From the NCBI GenBank assembly GCA_964469265.1, contig CAYXYF010000020.1:1-40640 (forward strand): a stretch of DNA of 40,640 bases. The letters are read 5' to 3'. The position numbers were made by a program, and so were the translations under genes. Of this stretch, positions 33,315 through 40,640 are shown piece after piece. The DNA is from JAEYZS01 sp964469265. GTDB lineage: Bacteria; Bdellovibrionota; Bdellovibrionia; Bdellovibrionales; JAEYZS01. A model generated the notes under the pieces. The model did no database searches and was not told the origin of the DNA. It worked only from the letters and a program-made list of their open reading frames with translations. Each line of letters begins with the position of its first letter. The stretch's first letter is position 1.

Positions 33315-34730
33315 ATGTCGCAATTAAAACATGAGGCAATTGACATCAAGCAAGAAAAGCGAGTGAAGATCATACGACAAGATCGACTGGACGTATATCC
33401 ATATGATTGTTATGTGATGATTGATAACGAGAAGTGCAAGGTCATAAACCTTTCTCCGTTCGGTTTAGCCTTTGAAGCTCATTCGTCTCTACCTATCGAA
33501 AAAATTGACGTGCCATTGTTTTTTGAATCTTACGAGGTTGCACATTTGCATATCAGGGCAGTCAGACAAGAGCGTGCAGATACTAACTCCAAGTTTGCCT
33601 ATGAAATTATCGGCGAGCCATTAAGAACAGAGTCCATCCAAGCAATTTTATCTGCACGGGAGTTGATTGAAAATTTAAGTGCAGACTTAACGCAATTTAC
33701 AGGAGTCTCTGTTGAATTTAAAGCAAAGACCCTTGAGATCAAACGCATCGTCGAGATGGCGAAACTTAAAATTGAAGAGCTAGAAAAAAGCCGCCCAACA
33801 GTAAACCCTTATGAGAACAAAGACTTTGAAGAAACCTTCTGCCAAATCATGGCAGAGTTTTTTGATACGTCGATGGGTCCCTTCTATGAGTCCCTAGCTC
33901 AAATACTTAAGAATAAGCCTAAAGAAGAGGTTACCAAAAGTTTTGAATTCTTCAGAAGAGAAGTCGGTGGAATTATTTTTGAAGCTCCGTTTGCAAATAG
34001 AGTTTATTATAAGCCGCTAGGTTATGCTGGGGATTATGAGATGATGAACATCATCTATAGAAAAGAAGCAGAAGGTGCGAGTCTCTATGCAAAGTGTCTT
34101 CATAAATATTTTATCGAAAAGCCAGCTGCTGCGGCAGTCAGAAACCGCGCGGTCTATTTGCATGGAAGAATCAAAGAAGTCGTCCGAAATCATAAAACCG
34201 ATATGCCAATTAAAATTCTATCGGTTGCATCAGGACCAGCCCGAGAAATCCAGCTGTTTTTAAAAGACTATGATTCTGATAAAAGAATTGAGTTCCATTT
34301 GATCGATCAAGACGTGGACTCGTTAAAGCATGCACAAAGGCATCTATATACTTTGGCTAAACACAATAAGCATATTGAGTTCCACTTTCACAACACGGCA
34401 ATGAAAAACATTATCTCAAGGGGACTTGGATTAAGAGACTTTGATCTGATATATTCTGCTGGTCTTTTTGATTATTTCTCTGATCCTGTTGCTCAGCTGG
34501 CTGGTCAAAAGATTTGCGATGGTTTAAAACCGGGTGGCCAACTTATTATCGGAAACTTTAACGTCGAGAATCCGAATCAGTTTGAAATGGATTTAGCTCT
34601 TGATTGGCGACTCATTTATAGATCAAAAGATGATATGAAACGTCTCTTTGGGCATTTGCCAGGACGCATGGATATTGAGACTGAAAATTTAAACATTAAT
34701 TTATTTTTCACAATTATAAAGTCTGGCTAA
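33315..34730 (+). CDS. PilZ-SAM methyltransferase, PhcB-like
   Basis: The 471-residue product starts at ATG 33315 with GGAG 6 bases ahead. Residues 15-105 form a PilZ-like domain (KRVKIIRQDR, NLSPFG). Helices at about 110-160 link it to a helical region containing YKPLGYAGDYEMMNIIYR. A Rossmann methyltransferase follows, with motif I ILSVASGPAREI (301-312), acidic LIDQD, and FDLIYSAGLFDYF. The GYAGDYEMMN signature and layout resemble proteins annotated as 3-hydroxypalmitate methyl ester synthases (PhcB of Ralstonia), which I recall rather than searched. It may make a fatty-acid methyl ester signal under c-di-GMP control. The next gene's ATG directly follows its stop. Confidence 0.8.
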   Translation: MSQLKHEAIDIKQEKRVKIIRQDRLDVYPYDCYVMIDNEKCKVINLSPFGLAFEAHSSLPIEKIDVPLFFESYEVAHLHIRAVRQERADTNSKFAYEIIGEPLRTESIQAILSARELIENLSADLTQFTGVSVEFKAKTLEIKRIVEMAKLKIEELEKSRPTVNPYENKDFEETFCQIMAEFFDTSMGPFYESLAQILKNKPKEEVTKSFEFFRREVGGIIFEAPFANRVYYKPLGYAGDYEMMNIIYRKEAEGASLYAKCLHKYFIEKPAAAAVRNRAVYLHGRIKEVVRNHKTDMPIKILSVASGPAREIQLFLKDYDSDKRIEFHLIDQDVDSLKHAQRHLYTLAKHNKHIEFHFHNTAMKNIISRGLGLRDFDLIYSAGLFDYFSDPVAQLAGQKICDGLKPGGQLIIGNFNVENPNQFEMDLALDWRLIYRSKDDMKRLFGHLPGRMDIETENLNINLFFTIIKSG

Positions 34731-36155
34731 ATGATGGAATCTGGAATTGAGCAGCGTAGATTAGACGAGATCAAAGATGTTTTAGTGGTTATTACCTCTA
34801 AAATGTCCGTTCCGTTGTATCTTGCGTTTCTTATTACAGATTACTTATACGTTCCGCATCTGTTTGGCATCTTCGCATTCTTAAGAGTTTGTATCATTGG
34901 ACTCACTCTCTACATTCGCCACAGAGCTATGAAGCTAAAAAATCTTGAAGAGGCACAGACCATAGCTTTAGCCTTGGTTTTAATTAATAGTATTCCTATT
35001 ACATTAATGATTTGGCTCATTGGCGATGTTGCAACCCCTTATTATGCGGGTTTAAATCTTGTTGCGATCGCAGGAATTTCTTTTATTCCGTGGACGCGTA
35101 ACTATCTCTTCTTAGTCATAGGATTAATCTATGGGCCATTTTTATTAATCGCTCCGTTTCTGGGACTTGGTTCAGTGAATTCCGTTGAGTTTCTAATGAA
35201 TATTTTCTTTATAGTCGCCACTACTGTCATCTCAGTTGTGATAAACTATTTCAACGAGATCATCCGTAAGCAAGAAATCCAAGCTCAGATGCTTCTTGCT
35301 GCCGAAATCAAAAGCCGTGATGTGGTCATTCAGGAAAAAACCGTCGAAGCAGTTAAGATCGCAAACCTGACAAAACAATTCAGCCCGCAGGTGGTACATG
35401 CAATTACAAACGGAAAACTTGATATCACAAGCTCTTTAAGGCGTTCTAAAATTTGTGCAATATTTATTGATATAGTGAACTCGACAGAAAGGGTTACACG
35501 AATTGATAAAGATGATCTCAATAAAGTCTTATCAATGTTTATGTCAGATTCAATGAAGGTCCTTCTCAAGTATGACATTACCATTGATAAATTTTTAGGG
35601 GATGGCGTTTTGGCATTTTCAAATGCGCCACTAGAGCAAAAAGACTTTGTTAAAAGAACCGTCGACGCTGCTCTTGAAATTCGCTCTCGTATCATTGCCA
35701 ATAAAGATAAATACGTCGAGCTTTGGCTAGATGAACTTCAGATAAGAATTGGAATCGACGTAGGATTTGCAAACGTTGGATTTTATGGAAGTGAAGAATA
35801 CTTTAAGAGTTATACTTCTATTGGTCGAGTTATTAACTTGGCCTCTCGACTTTGCAGCAATGCTGAGCCAAACCAAATTCTAGTGAGCCATGATGTGTTC
35901 AAAGAGGTGAGCCCTGAGGGCTATGAGTTTGAAGAAATTGGCTTTAAAAAGATTAAAGGTTTTGAGTCGGATATTATCAAACTCTATGAAGTCAAATCTG
36001 GTAACTACGAGATGGACTCTGACATACCGATATGTCCGCAAGGTCACGGAATTTTGCATTTAGATGTGAATGATGATGGCATCTATGTCTTAAAATGTAG
36101 ATCCTGTAACTACGAGATGGACCAAAATCAAATCAAACATAAAAAGGTTGCATAA
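34731..36155 (+). CDS. Membrane class III adenylyl cyclase with C-terminal zinc ribbon
   Basis: The 474 residues contain about six hydrophobic helices (20-175), a helical linker, and a class III cyclase at about 238-420. Metal Asp247 (CAIFIDIVNST) and Asp291 (FLGDGVL), Lys287 and Thr362 at the base-selecting positions, and INLASR indicate an active homodimeric adenylyl cyclase. The tail (435-460) has CPQGHG and CRSC, forming a C-x2-G-H and C-x2-C zinc ribbon, which is uncommon on cyclases. The segment NYEMD occurs on both sides of the ribbon. The start abuts the methyltransferase stop with no SD of its own, so it depends on coupling. A second ATG lies at 34734. Confidence 0.9.
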   Translation: MMESGIEQRRLDEIKDVLVVITSKMSVPLYLAFLITDYLYVPHLFGIFAFLRVCIIGLTLYIRHRAMKLKNLEEAQTIALALVLINSIPITLMIWLIGDVATPYYAGLNLVAIAGISFIPWTRNYLFLVIGLIYGPFLLIAPFLGLGSVNSVEFLMNIFFIVATTVISVVINYFNEIIRKQEIQAQMLLAAEIKSRDVVIQEKTVEAVKIANLTKQFSPQVVHAITNGKLDITSSLRRSKICAIFIDIVNSTERVTRIDKDDLNKVLSMFMSDSMKVLLKYDITIDKFLGDGVLAFSNAPLEQKDFVKRTVDAALEIRSRIIANKDKYVELWLDELQIRIGIDVGFANVGFYGSEEYFKSYTSIGRVINLASRLCSNAEPNQILVSHDVFKEVSPEGYEFEEIGFKKIKGFESDIIKLYEVKSGNYEMDSDIPICPQGHGILHLDVNDDGIYVLKCRSCNYEMDQNQIKHKKVA

Positions 36156-36248
36156 GCACTACTAAAGAAAGGTTATTACTCTTTGGGAGTTGCAGAATAG
36201 TGGGTTCATCACTAAAATAAAAAATCATCCAACGTTGAGGAATCATCC

Positions 36249-36914
36249 ATGAATCAAGACCTGATCAATCAATTCAAATTGTCTCTGAGCGAATTTCCTA
36301 CGTTTTTAAAAGGGCTCTTGAAACGACCTATGGACTACATAGACCGTGAACCCGATCTTGATTTGGTCAAAGTCTGTTTATATATCTTTTTGATTGAGGC
36401 CATCACAAACATTGCAGCTACAGTCTTTGCTCTAAGATTTTCAGGGATTTTAACAAGCCTGATATTTTCGCCAGTTCAAGTTCTACTTATCGTTGCCTTT
36501 ATATCTTTAGTGATCTGGTTTGTGCTTGATAAATTAGGATATAGTCAGCTGACATTTCTACAGGTTTTCAAAGTCTTTGCTATTGCACAGATGCTAATGA
36601 GTATCGTTGCAACGCCAGTGTGGATCGTCCTTGGATATGTTCGATCCGCTGATCTTAATTTTATTGCTTCCATACTGATTATCTTGGGTACGTCGTATTT
36701 GATTTATCGAGGCTTGATCCGACAACTCGTCATTCCGCAAAAACGGGCCGCGGTGATCGTCGGAATACTTACATTTATCTTTCTTGCTCCTCAGTTGACG
36801 AGCTTTTTTAGCGGGTACTCCGTAAGACGCCAAGTTCGTGATAAACAAAAAATCCATGAAATCCAGATGGAGCAATCTATTGAAGAGTTAGAAAAAGAAC
36901 TCGGCGGAGAATAA
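36249..36914 (+). CDS. Five-helix membrane protein, Yip1-like
   Basis: A 221-residue inner-membrane protein: a cytosolic N-terminus (FPTFLKGLLKRPMDYI), about five hydrophobic helices between residues 43 and 187, and a charged coiled-coil tail (RDKQKIHEIQMEQSIEELEKELGGE). The topology and RPMDYI start resemble the Yip1 superfamily, but this is a weak match by eye. GAGGAA lies 6 bases before the ATG. It is 93 bases after the cyclase gene with no hairpin between, so it may belong to the same transcript and ends at a strong terminator. Confidence 0.68.
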   Translation: MNQDLINQFKLSLSEFPTFLKGLLKRPMDYIDREPDLDLVKVCLYIFLIEAITNIAATVFALRFSGILTSLIFSPVQVLLIVAFISLVIWFVLDKLGYSQLTFLQVFKVFAIAQMLMSIVATPVWIVLGYVRSADLNFIASILIILGTSYLIYRGLIRQLVIPQKRAAVIVGILTFIFLAPQLTSFFSGYSVRRQVRDKQKIHEIQMEQSIEELEKELGGE

Positions 36915-36930
36915 ATCTTACTCTAAAAAC

Positions 36931-36963
36931 AAAAAAGCCATCTTTTGGAAGATGGCTTTTTTC
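36931..36963. terminator. Bidirectional Rho-independent terminator
   Basis: AAAAAGCCATCTT, loop TTGG, AAGATGGCTTTTT: a perfect 13-bp stem with A and T runs on both sides, shared by the Yip1-like gene and the convergent rpsR. Confidence 0.95.
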
Positions 36964-36991
36964 TATAAGCTTTGCTTTAACTCAACAATGA

Positions 36992-37270
36992 TTAGTCGAT
37001 ATTAAAAGGCTTTGGGCTAATCGGCTCTGGGTAGTGCATCTTGTCATATGCGTCAGCTCCAACTGGCAATAAAGAGATATTTCTAGCTCTTTTCACAGCC
37101 TTAGCCACTGCTCTCTGTTGGTTTGAGCTCAATTTGCTAATTCTTGAAGGGATGATTTTAGCGCCTTCGATGATGAATTTTGCGAGTGTTGAAGCGTCTT
37201 TGAAGTCGAATTTGAAATCAACTGGGTATTCAGATCTAAACTTTGTTTTTCCAGAACCTTTTTTAAGCAC
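36992..37270 (-). CDS. rpsR: 30S ribosomal protein bS18
   Basis: The 92-residue protein contains the S18 core: FKDASTLAKFIIEGAKIIPSRISKLSSNQQRAVAKAVKRARNISLLPV. It sits on the 30S platform next to bS6. The N-terminus has no cysteine (FRSEY where many S18s have a Cys), and the C-terminus is extended by PEPISPKPFNID. The start is GTG 37270 with AGGAG 7-8 bases ahead. It is a lone gene here, not next to rpsF or rplI as is usual. A promoter is visible upstream on the same strand. Confidence 0.93.
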   Translation of the reverse strand: MLKKGSGKTKFRSEYPVDFKFDFKDASTLAKFIIEGAKIIPSRISKLSSNQQRAVAKAVKRARNISLLPVGADAYDKMHYPEPISPKPFNID

Positions 37271-37332
37271 GGATAGTCTCCTGTAATATATCTATGGGCC
37301 CGTGGCCCTCACGTAACTTCACGTAAAAATGG

Positions 37333-37361
37333 GTTATAATATATTTTAGCCTTGCCAACAA
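37333..37361 (-). promoter_or_regulatory. Sigma-70-type promoter for rpsR
   Basis: On the minus strand TTGTTG (37361-37356) and TATAAC (37338-37333) are separated by 17 bases, giving a leader of about 55 bases before the GTG. The same AT-rich core also offers TATAAT (37335-37340) toward rpmB on the plus strand, without a clear -35. Confidence 0.6.
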
Positions 37362-37431
37362 GCGTATTTTTCGACTATTTTCATCAACTTCATACAGAAG
37401 TCACATTAACCGCGGATCGGGAGTATTAGAA

Positions 37432-37767
37432 ATGCCACGTTGTGAATTAACACAAAAAGGGCCTGTTGTTAGTAACTTAGTTTCTCACTCAAACATTAAG
37501 ACTAAGTCTATCAGCCAACCAAATATTCAGTACAAAAAGCTTCATAGCCAAGCTCTAAACCAAACTTTCACGCTGAAGATTGCTACTAGCACTTTGAGAA
37601 CTATTGAGCACCGAGGCAGCTTTGATGGCTTTATCTTAAGCCAAGACAGCAAAGTTCTATCCAGAAAAGCTCTAGGTATTAAAAAGCGAATCAAAGCGAA
37701 ACTCAGTGGAAAAATGGGTAAAGCGGGTAAGACACCAGAAGGAGAGCCAAGTGAAACTCAAAATTAG
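37432..37767 (+). CDS. rpmB: 50S ribosomal protein bL28
   Basis: The 111-residue protein begins MPRCELTQKGPVVSNLVSHS, the L28 signature. It continues with KIATSTLRTIEHRGSFDGFIL, the conserved RTIEH/K-G block. E. coli L28 is 78 residues long. Here an insertion before the core and a basic C-terminal tail (KKRIKAKLSGKMGKAGK) lengthen it. Only one of the zinc-ribbon cysteines is present. GGGAG lies 8 bases before the ATG. Its end overlaps rplX by 17 bases, with the rplX SD inside it. Confidence 0.94.
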   Translation: MPRCELTQKGPVVSNLVSHSNIKTKSISQPNIQYKKLHSQALNQTFTLKIATSTLRTIEHRGSFDGFILSQDSKVLSRKALGIKKRIKAKLSGKMGKAGKTPEGEPSETQN

Positions 37768-38008
37768 AAAAGGTGCAACAGTTCAAGTTGTTACTGGTTC
37801 CGACAAAGGAAAAAGCGGAAAGGTTTTAGAAATTAAGACCAACCCATTAAAAATTAAAGTTCAAGGCGTAAAAGTACAAACTCACTTTGATAAGCAAGAA
37901 GGTCTTTTAAAGAAAGAAGGCTTTATTGATTATTCCAACGTGAAGCTTGTTTCTGGCCCAGAGAAATCAACTAAAGGAAAAAAGAAATCAGCATCGAAGA
38001 CTGCTTAA
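37751..38008 (+). CDS. rplX: 50S ribosomal protein uL24, short form
   Basis: The start is GTG 37751 with AAGGAG 6 bases ahead. The 85 residues begin MKLKIRKGATVQVVTGSDKGKSGKVLEI, the KOW motif of uL24, and continue to IDYSNVKLV. The usual C-terminal region (RVGFR-like block) is missing, replaced by a Lys/Ser tail (KSTKGKKKSASKTA). uL24 nearly always lies between rplN and rplE in the spc operon. Here it follows rpmB in an overlapping pair, so it is either the sole copy moved out or a paralogue. Confidence 0.88.
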   Translation: MKLKIRKGATVQVVTGSDKGKSGKVLEIKTNPLKIKVQGVKVQTHFDKQEGLLKKEGFIDYSNVKLVSGPEKSTKGKKKSASKTA

Positions 38009-38035
38009 TCAAGACAAAGCAGTTCGTCTGATACT

Positions 38036-38065
38036 AAAAAGCCATCCTCAGGGATGGCTTTTTTT
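38036..38065. terminator. Bidirectional Rho-independent terminator
   Basis: AAAAAGCCATCC, loop TCAG, GGATGGCTTTTT and more T. It lies between rplX and the convergent aminotransferase-fold gene, whose stop codon it abuts. Confidence 0.95.
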
Positions 38066-38066
38066 A

Positions 38067-39326
38067 TTATGGCGTTTGTAAGGACTCCATGGATATATCG
38101 TCGATATTATCTAACATATCAGCCATAGCATTATCTGATGATGCCATAGCCTTAGACTCATTTATTAAATCCACTAAAGACTCAAAAGCAGCGATGGCTT
38201 TGTCGAGATCTTCTTTGGTGTGAGTTGCCATAACAGAACATCTGATGATGGCTTGCCCTTTTGGTACGGCTGGGAAAACCACGGGTGTTGTAAAAATCCC
38301 TTTTTCGAGGAGCTGCTGGCAAATATAAAGAGCACCCTCATCGGCACCAATAAACACGGGAACCACGCAGGTCTCTGTGCCTAGGGTATTCAGGCCAATT
38401 CGCGCAAAGGCATTTTTTAGGTATAAAGCATTTTGGCGGCAGCGATTAACGAGTTCGGGTTCATTTTTTAGTATTCTTAGTGCTTCAAGCGCAGAGGCAG
38501 AACTTGCAGGAGCAAGCGCTGCTGAGAACATAAATGTGCGTGATTTGTGTTTAAGCCATTCAACAAGTTCCTTTGAGCCACAAATATATCCGCCCTGTGA
38601 TGCAAAAGATTTTGAGAATGTTCCCATAAGGATGTCAGGTTTTAAATTGAAGTGTGAGGCCGTTCCGCGGCCACCCACGCCGATGGTTCCAGCTCCGTGA
38701 GCGTCATCAACATAGGTTTTTGCATTGTACTTTTTTGCAAGAGCGTGGATTTGATCATAGGGAGCCACACGACCCGTCATGGAGAAGACGCCGTCTACAA
38801 TAATCATTTTTCCTGCATCCAGTGGGACTGATTTTAAAAGTTCTTCTAGGTGTTCCATATCACCGTGGCGGAACACATGGACTTTGCCCTTTGCGATCTT
38901 ACACCCTTCGATGATGCAGGCGTGATTTTCGGCATCTGAGAAAACGTGGTCGTCTTTTCCGATAAGTGCTGTGATGGCACCTTGGTTTGCCATAAAGCCC
39001 GTGGCGTAGACGAGTGCAGCTTCATAACCATAAAACTCGGCAAGTTCGCGCTCAAGTTCTTCATGCAGTTCTAAGTTACCGTTTAGAAACCTTGAGCCTG
39101 TGCATCCTGATCCCCATTTTCTAACGGCATCAACAGCGGCCTCGATCACTCGTTTATCGTGGGTGAGCCCAAGGTAATTGTTTGAGCCCATCATGACGAG
39201 TTCTTGATTGTTGAACAAAACGTTGTTTCCTTTGGTGCCTTGAAGTGCGCGGAAAAAAGGATACATTCCAGACGTTTTGATCATCTCAATGATTTTTAAA
39301 CCTTTTAACTTGTGAAACAAATCCAT
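38067..39326 (-). CDS. Alpha-oxoamine synthase, serine palmitoyltransferase-like
   Basis: A 419-residue PLP enzyme that condenses an amino acid with an acyl-CoA. The PLP lysine is Lys239 in GTFSKSFASQGGYICG. The stacking His lies in DAENHACIIEG (His135), and DDAHGAG holds the cofactor Asp/His. The N-terminal MYPFFRALQG plus MGSNNYLGL fits serine palmitoyltransferases better than BioF or KBL. Such an enzyme is known from Bdellovibrio (Bacteriovorax) stolpii. If correct it makes 3-ketodihydrosphingosine, the first step of sphingolipids. BioF or 2-amino-3-ketobutyrate ligase remain alternatives. GAGGGGG lies 5 bases before the ATG. The C-terminal 30 residues form an extra acidic tail. Confidence 0.82.
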   Translation of the reverse strand: MDLFHKLKGLKIIEMIKTSGMYPFFRALQGTKGNNVLFNNQELVMMGSNNYLGLTHDKRVIEAAVDAVRKWGSGCTGSRFLNGNLELHEELERELAEFYGYEAALVYATGFMANQGAITALIGKDDHVFSDAENHACIIEGCKIAKGKVHVFRHGDMEHLEELLKSVPLDAGKMIIVDGVFSMTGRVAPYDQIHALAKKYNAKTYVDDAHGAGTIGVGGRGTASHFNLKPDILMGTFSKSFASQGGYICGSKELVEWLKHKSRTFMFSAALAPASSASALEALRILKNEPELVNRCRQNALYLKNAFARIGLNTLGTETCVVPVFIGADEGALYICQQLLEKGIFTTPVVFPAVPKGQAIIRCSVMATHTKEDLDKAIAAFESLVDLINESKAMASSDNAMADMLDNIDDISMESLQTP

Positions 39327-39429
39327 TTTATCCCCCTCGAGTTTTTGGCTACCTTGTACTTCTAAAAAATCACTTTTTTGATTTTATATCAAAGAAGATT
39401 TTAGAGTGTTAAGAGATTGGCTAAAGGCG

Positions 39430-40515
39430 TTATCTTGTCGGGAACTTATCATACACTCTATAAATTTTGTTTTGCTTCCCGTTCATGGCTTTTGAGAGTT
39501 CATTCATGGGTCCGTTGTTAGCAAGGACCCACGATATCTCGGCGTGGTTGTACCCAATGCGCGCTCCGATTTTATACATTTCGTCTACAAGTAGGCTTCC
39601 TAATCCCTGTCCATGATGTTCCTTTAAAACGCCGAGGGCATATCCACGCAGACGGCCCCCTGTATATTTGTATCTGTTAAAATACCTGAGGATTGTGCCT
39701 AGGGTGAGCTTTCCCTTTGAGGCTTTTATTACGGAATTAAAATTCGGGATCATGATCAAACACCCGATGTCTTTGCCATCCTTATGCACGATGGCGATGA
39801 CTCTTAAATCTAAGAAGAACTTAAACATAAGAACCATCTCGTTCACTTGGCTCTCAATGAATTCCTCAAATCCCCAGTTGTTTGACAAGGCATCGTTAAA
39901 AATTCTTGCAATGGTTCGTGCTTCGTCTTTGAGTTTCTTTTTGTCTACAAACCGGATTTTGTAACCATTACTTCGTGCCTTATTCGCATTTTCTGTGATG
40001 AGGGGATCAACCTTCTGTGCTGTTGAAAGTTCATAAGTGAAAAGATCCATTGCTTTGACCATACCGCAATTTTTTAGATACTCATCATAGTAAGGTGGAT
40101 TATAAGACATCAAAAAATAAGGATCTTCATCGTAGCCCTCAACCAAAACACCGATATAAGGATCTTCCATTCTGAAGTGAAAAGGACCTCGCATGGGCAA
40201 ATTGGGGTAAAGGCTATGACCTTTGTCGATAAGCGCTTTTGCAGCATCTTGATGGCCTTCATGACATTCGAAAAAACCGAAGTGAAGAAACTCCTTACCG
40301 TTGTGCTTATGTGTCTTAAACCCGACCCGTGCAACACATTGATTATCTTTTAAAGCCATAAAGAGGTGTTTGTTAGGCGAGTTCAGATCACCGATCATCA
40401 TTTTGAGATGAACATGAAGGGGGCTGACGTACCGAGGATAGCTTTTATAAATGCTAAGGGGCATACTTAAAAATTGTTTCAAAGTGCTACGACTTTTGAC
40501 CTCTATGATTTGCAT
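39430..40515 (-). CDS. GNAT-fold N-acyltransferase
   Basis: The 361-residue protein starts at ATG 40515, with GGGGG six bases ahead. It is of the long GNAT type: a first half with LSIYKSYPRYVSPLHVHLK and FMALKDNQCVARVGF, and a second half with the acyl-CoA-binding RGYALGVLKEHHGQGLGSLLVDEMYKIG and AEISWVLANNGPMN. Related long GNAT proteins are found near bacterial serine palmitoyltransferase genes, and bacterial ceramide synthase is a GNAT-type enzyme. With the neighbour 103 bases downstream on the same strand, an acyl transfer in sphingolipid synthesis is a reasonable inference but not shown. Confidence 0.75.
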   Translation of the reverse strand: MQIIEVKSRSTLKQFLSMPLSIYKSYPRYVSPLHVHLKMMIGDLNSPNKHLFMALKDNQCVARVGFKTHKHNGKEFLHFGFFECHEGHQDAAKALIDKGHSLYPNLPMRGPFHFRMEDPYIGVLVEGYDEDPYFLMSYNPPYYDEYLKNCGMVKAMDLFTYELSTAQKVDPLITENANKARSNGYKIRFVDKKKLKDEARTIARIFNDALSNNWGFEEFIESQVNEMVLMFKFFLDLRVIAIVHKDGKDIGCLIMIPNFNSVIKASKGKLTLGTILRYFNRYKYTGGRLRGYALGVLKEHHGQGLGSLLVDEMYKIGARIGYNHAEISWVLANNGPMNELSKAMNGKQNKIYRVYDKFPTR

Positions 40516-40609
40516 TCCCATCCCCCAAGTGTGTCTCAAATTCGGACTATTGTCATTAAGACCGTTGTTGAGGATAAGGAGAAAGTAGGCTAAAAGGAAA
40601 GCAATTTAT

Positions 40610-40629
40610 GTTATAATACTCTGTATAAC
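40610..40629. promoter_or_regulatory. Palindromic -10 region at window edge
   Basis: GTTATA-N8-TATAAC encloses a consensus TATAAT (40612-40617) on the plus strand. It may be the operator and promoter of a gene beyond the window. No good -35 is seen. Confidence 0.35.
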
Positions 40630-40640
40630 AGCTCTGAGGT

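Overview
The window reads as chromosomal DNA of a Gram-negative bacterium. There are many signal peptides, outer-membrane barrels ending in Phe, an AT-leaning base composition, and frequent TTG/GTG starts behind purine-rich Shine-Dalgarno (SD) sequences. Several families point to the Bdellovibrionota (Bdellovibrio/Bacteriovorax-like predators): the HNH-endonuclease type, secreted hydrolases, a serine-palmitoyltransferase-like enzyme, PilZ and cyclase signalling proteins, and many lineage-specific small secreted proteins. This placement is an inference, because there is no 16S gene in the window.

Layout. 1-8 kb: tRNA-Arg, an AHL-lactonase-like metallo-hydrolase, folE-hemB, a VWA lipoprotein facing an atypical response regulator with a degenerate receiver, a small coiled-coil secreted protein, and two transporters (DAACS and TSUP). 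8.1-13.4 kb: a five-gene operon (acylating semialdehyde dehydrogenase, GTP-cyclohydrolase-II-like Urc1, DUF1688 Urc4, uracil phosphoribosyltransferase, uridine kinase) with the composition of the URC uracil-catabolic pathway plus an enzyme suited to its malonate-semialdehyde end. 13.5-15.5 kb: a 29-codon secreted micro-ORF with its own terminator, then hemN-hemJ. 15.5-24 kb: secreted and envelope proteins (Ntn-type amide hydrolase, beta-barrel, long coiled-coil protein, PA-M28 peptidase, NEDGTPY-repeat protein, C-x12-C repeat protein) and a YfcH-type SDR. 24-26 kb: a scarred segment with an HNH endonuclease, a 44-bp perfect direct repeat, an IS-end-like repeat pair and tRNA-Pro. 26-29 kb: a strongly expressed porin behind an unusual leader full of GCCTAA/TTAGGC sites, then three lineage-specific envelope genes.

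29-36.2 kb is the most unusual part. Two divergent, translationally coupled gene pairs face each other across a 225-bp control region with two inverted repeats. One pair encodes an 1159-residue PilZ-PilZ-GNAT(FeeM/LuxI-like)-V4R-like-TM-GAF-adenylyl cyclase protein plus a haem-oxygenase-like protein. The other encodes a PilZ-methyltransferase resembling PhcB-type 3-hydroxy-fatty-acid methyl ester synthases plus a membrane adenylyl cyclase with a C-terminal zinc ribbon. I infer a lipid-derived-signal and cyclic-nucleotide system that is not standard in any family I know.

37-40.6 kb: ribosomal genes rpsR, rpmB and a shortened rplX out of their usual operons, then a serine-palmitoyltransferase-like enzyme with an upstream GNAT-type acyltransferase, possibly for sphingolipid synthesis. 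Convergent genes repeatedly share bidirectional terminators (near 5.95, 36.95 and 38.05 kb).
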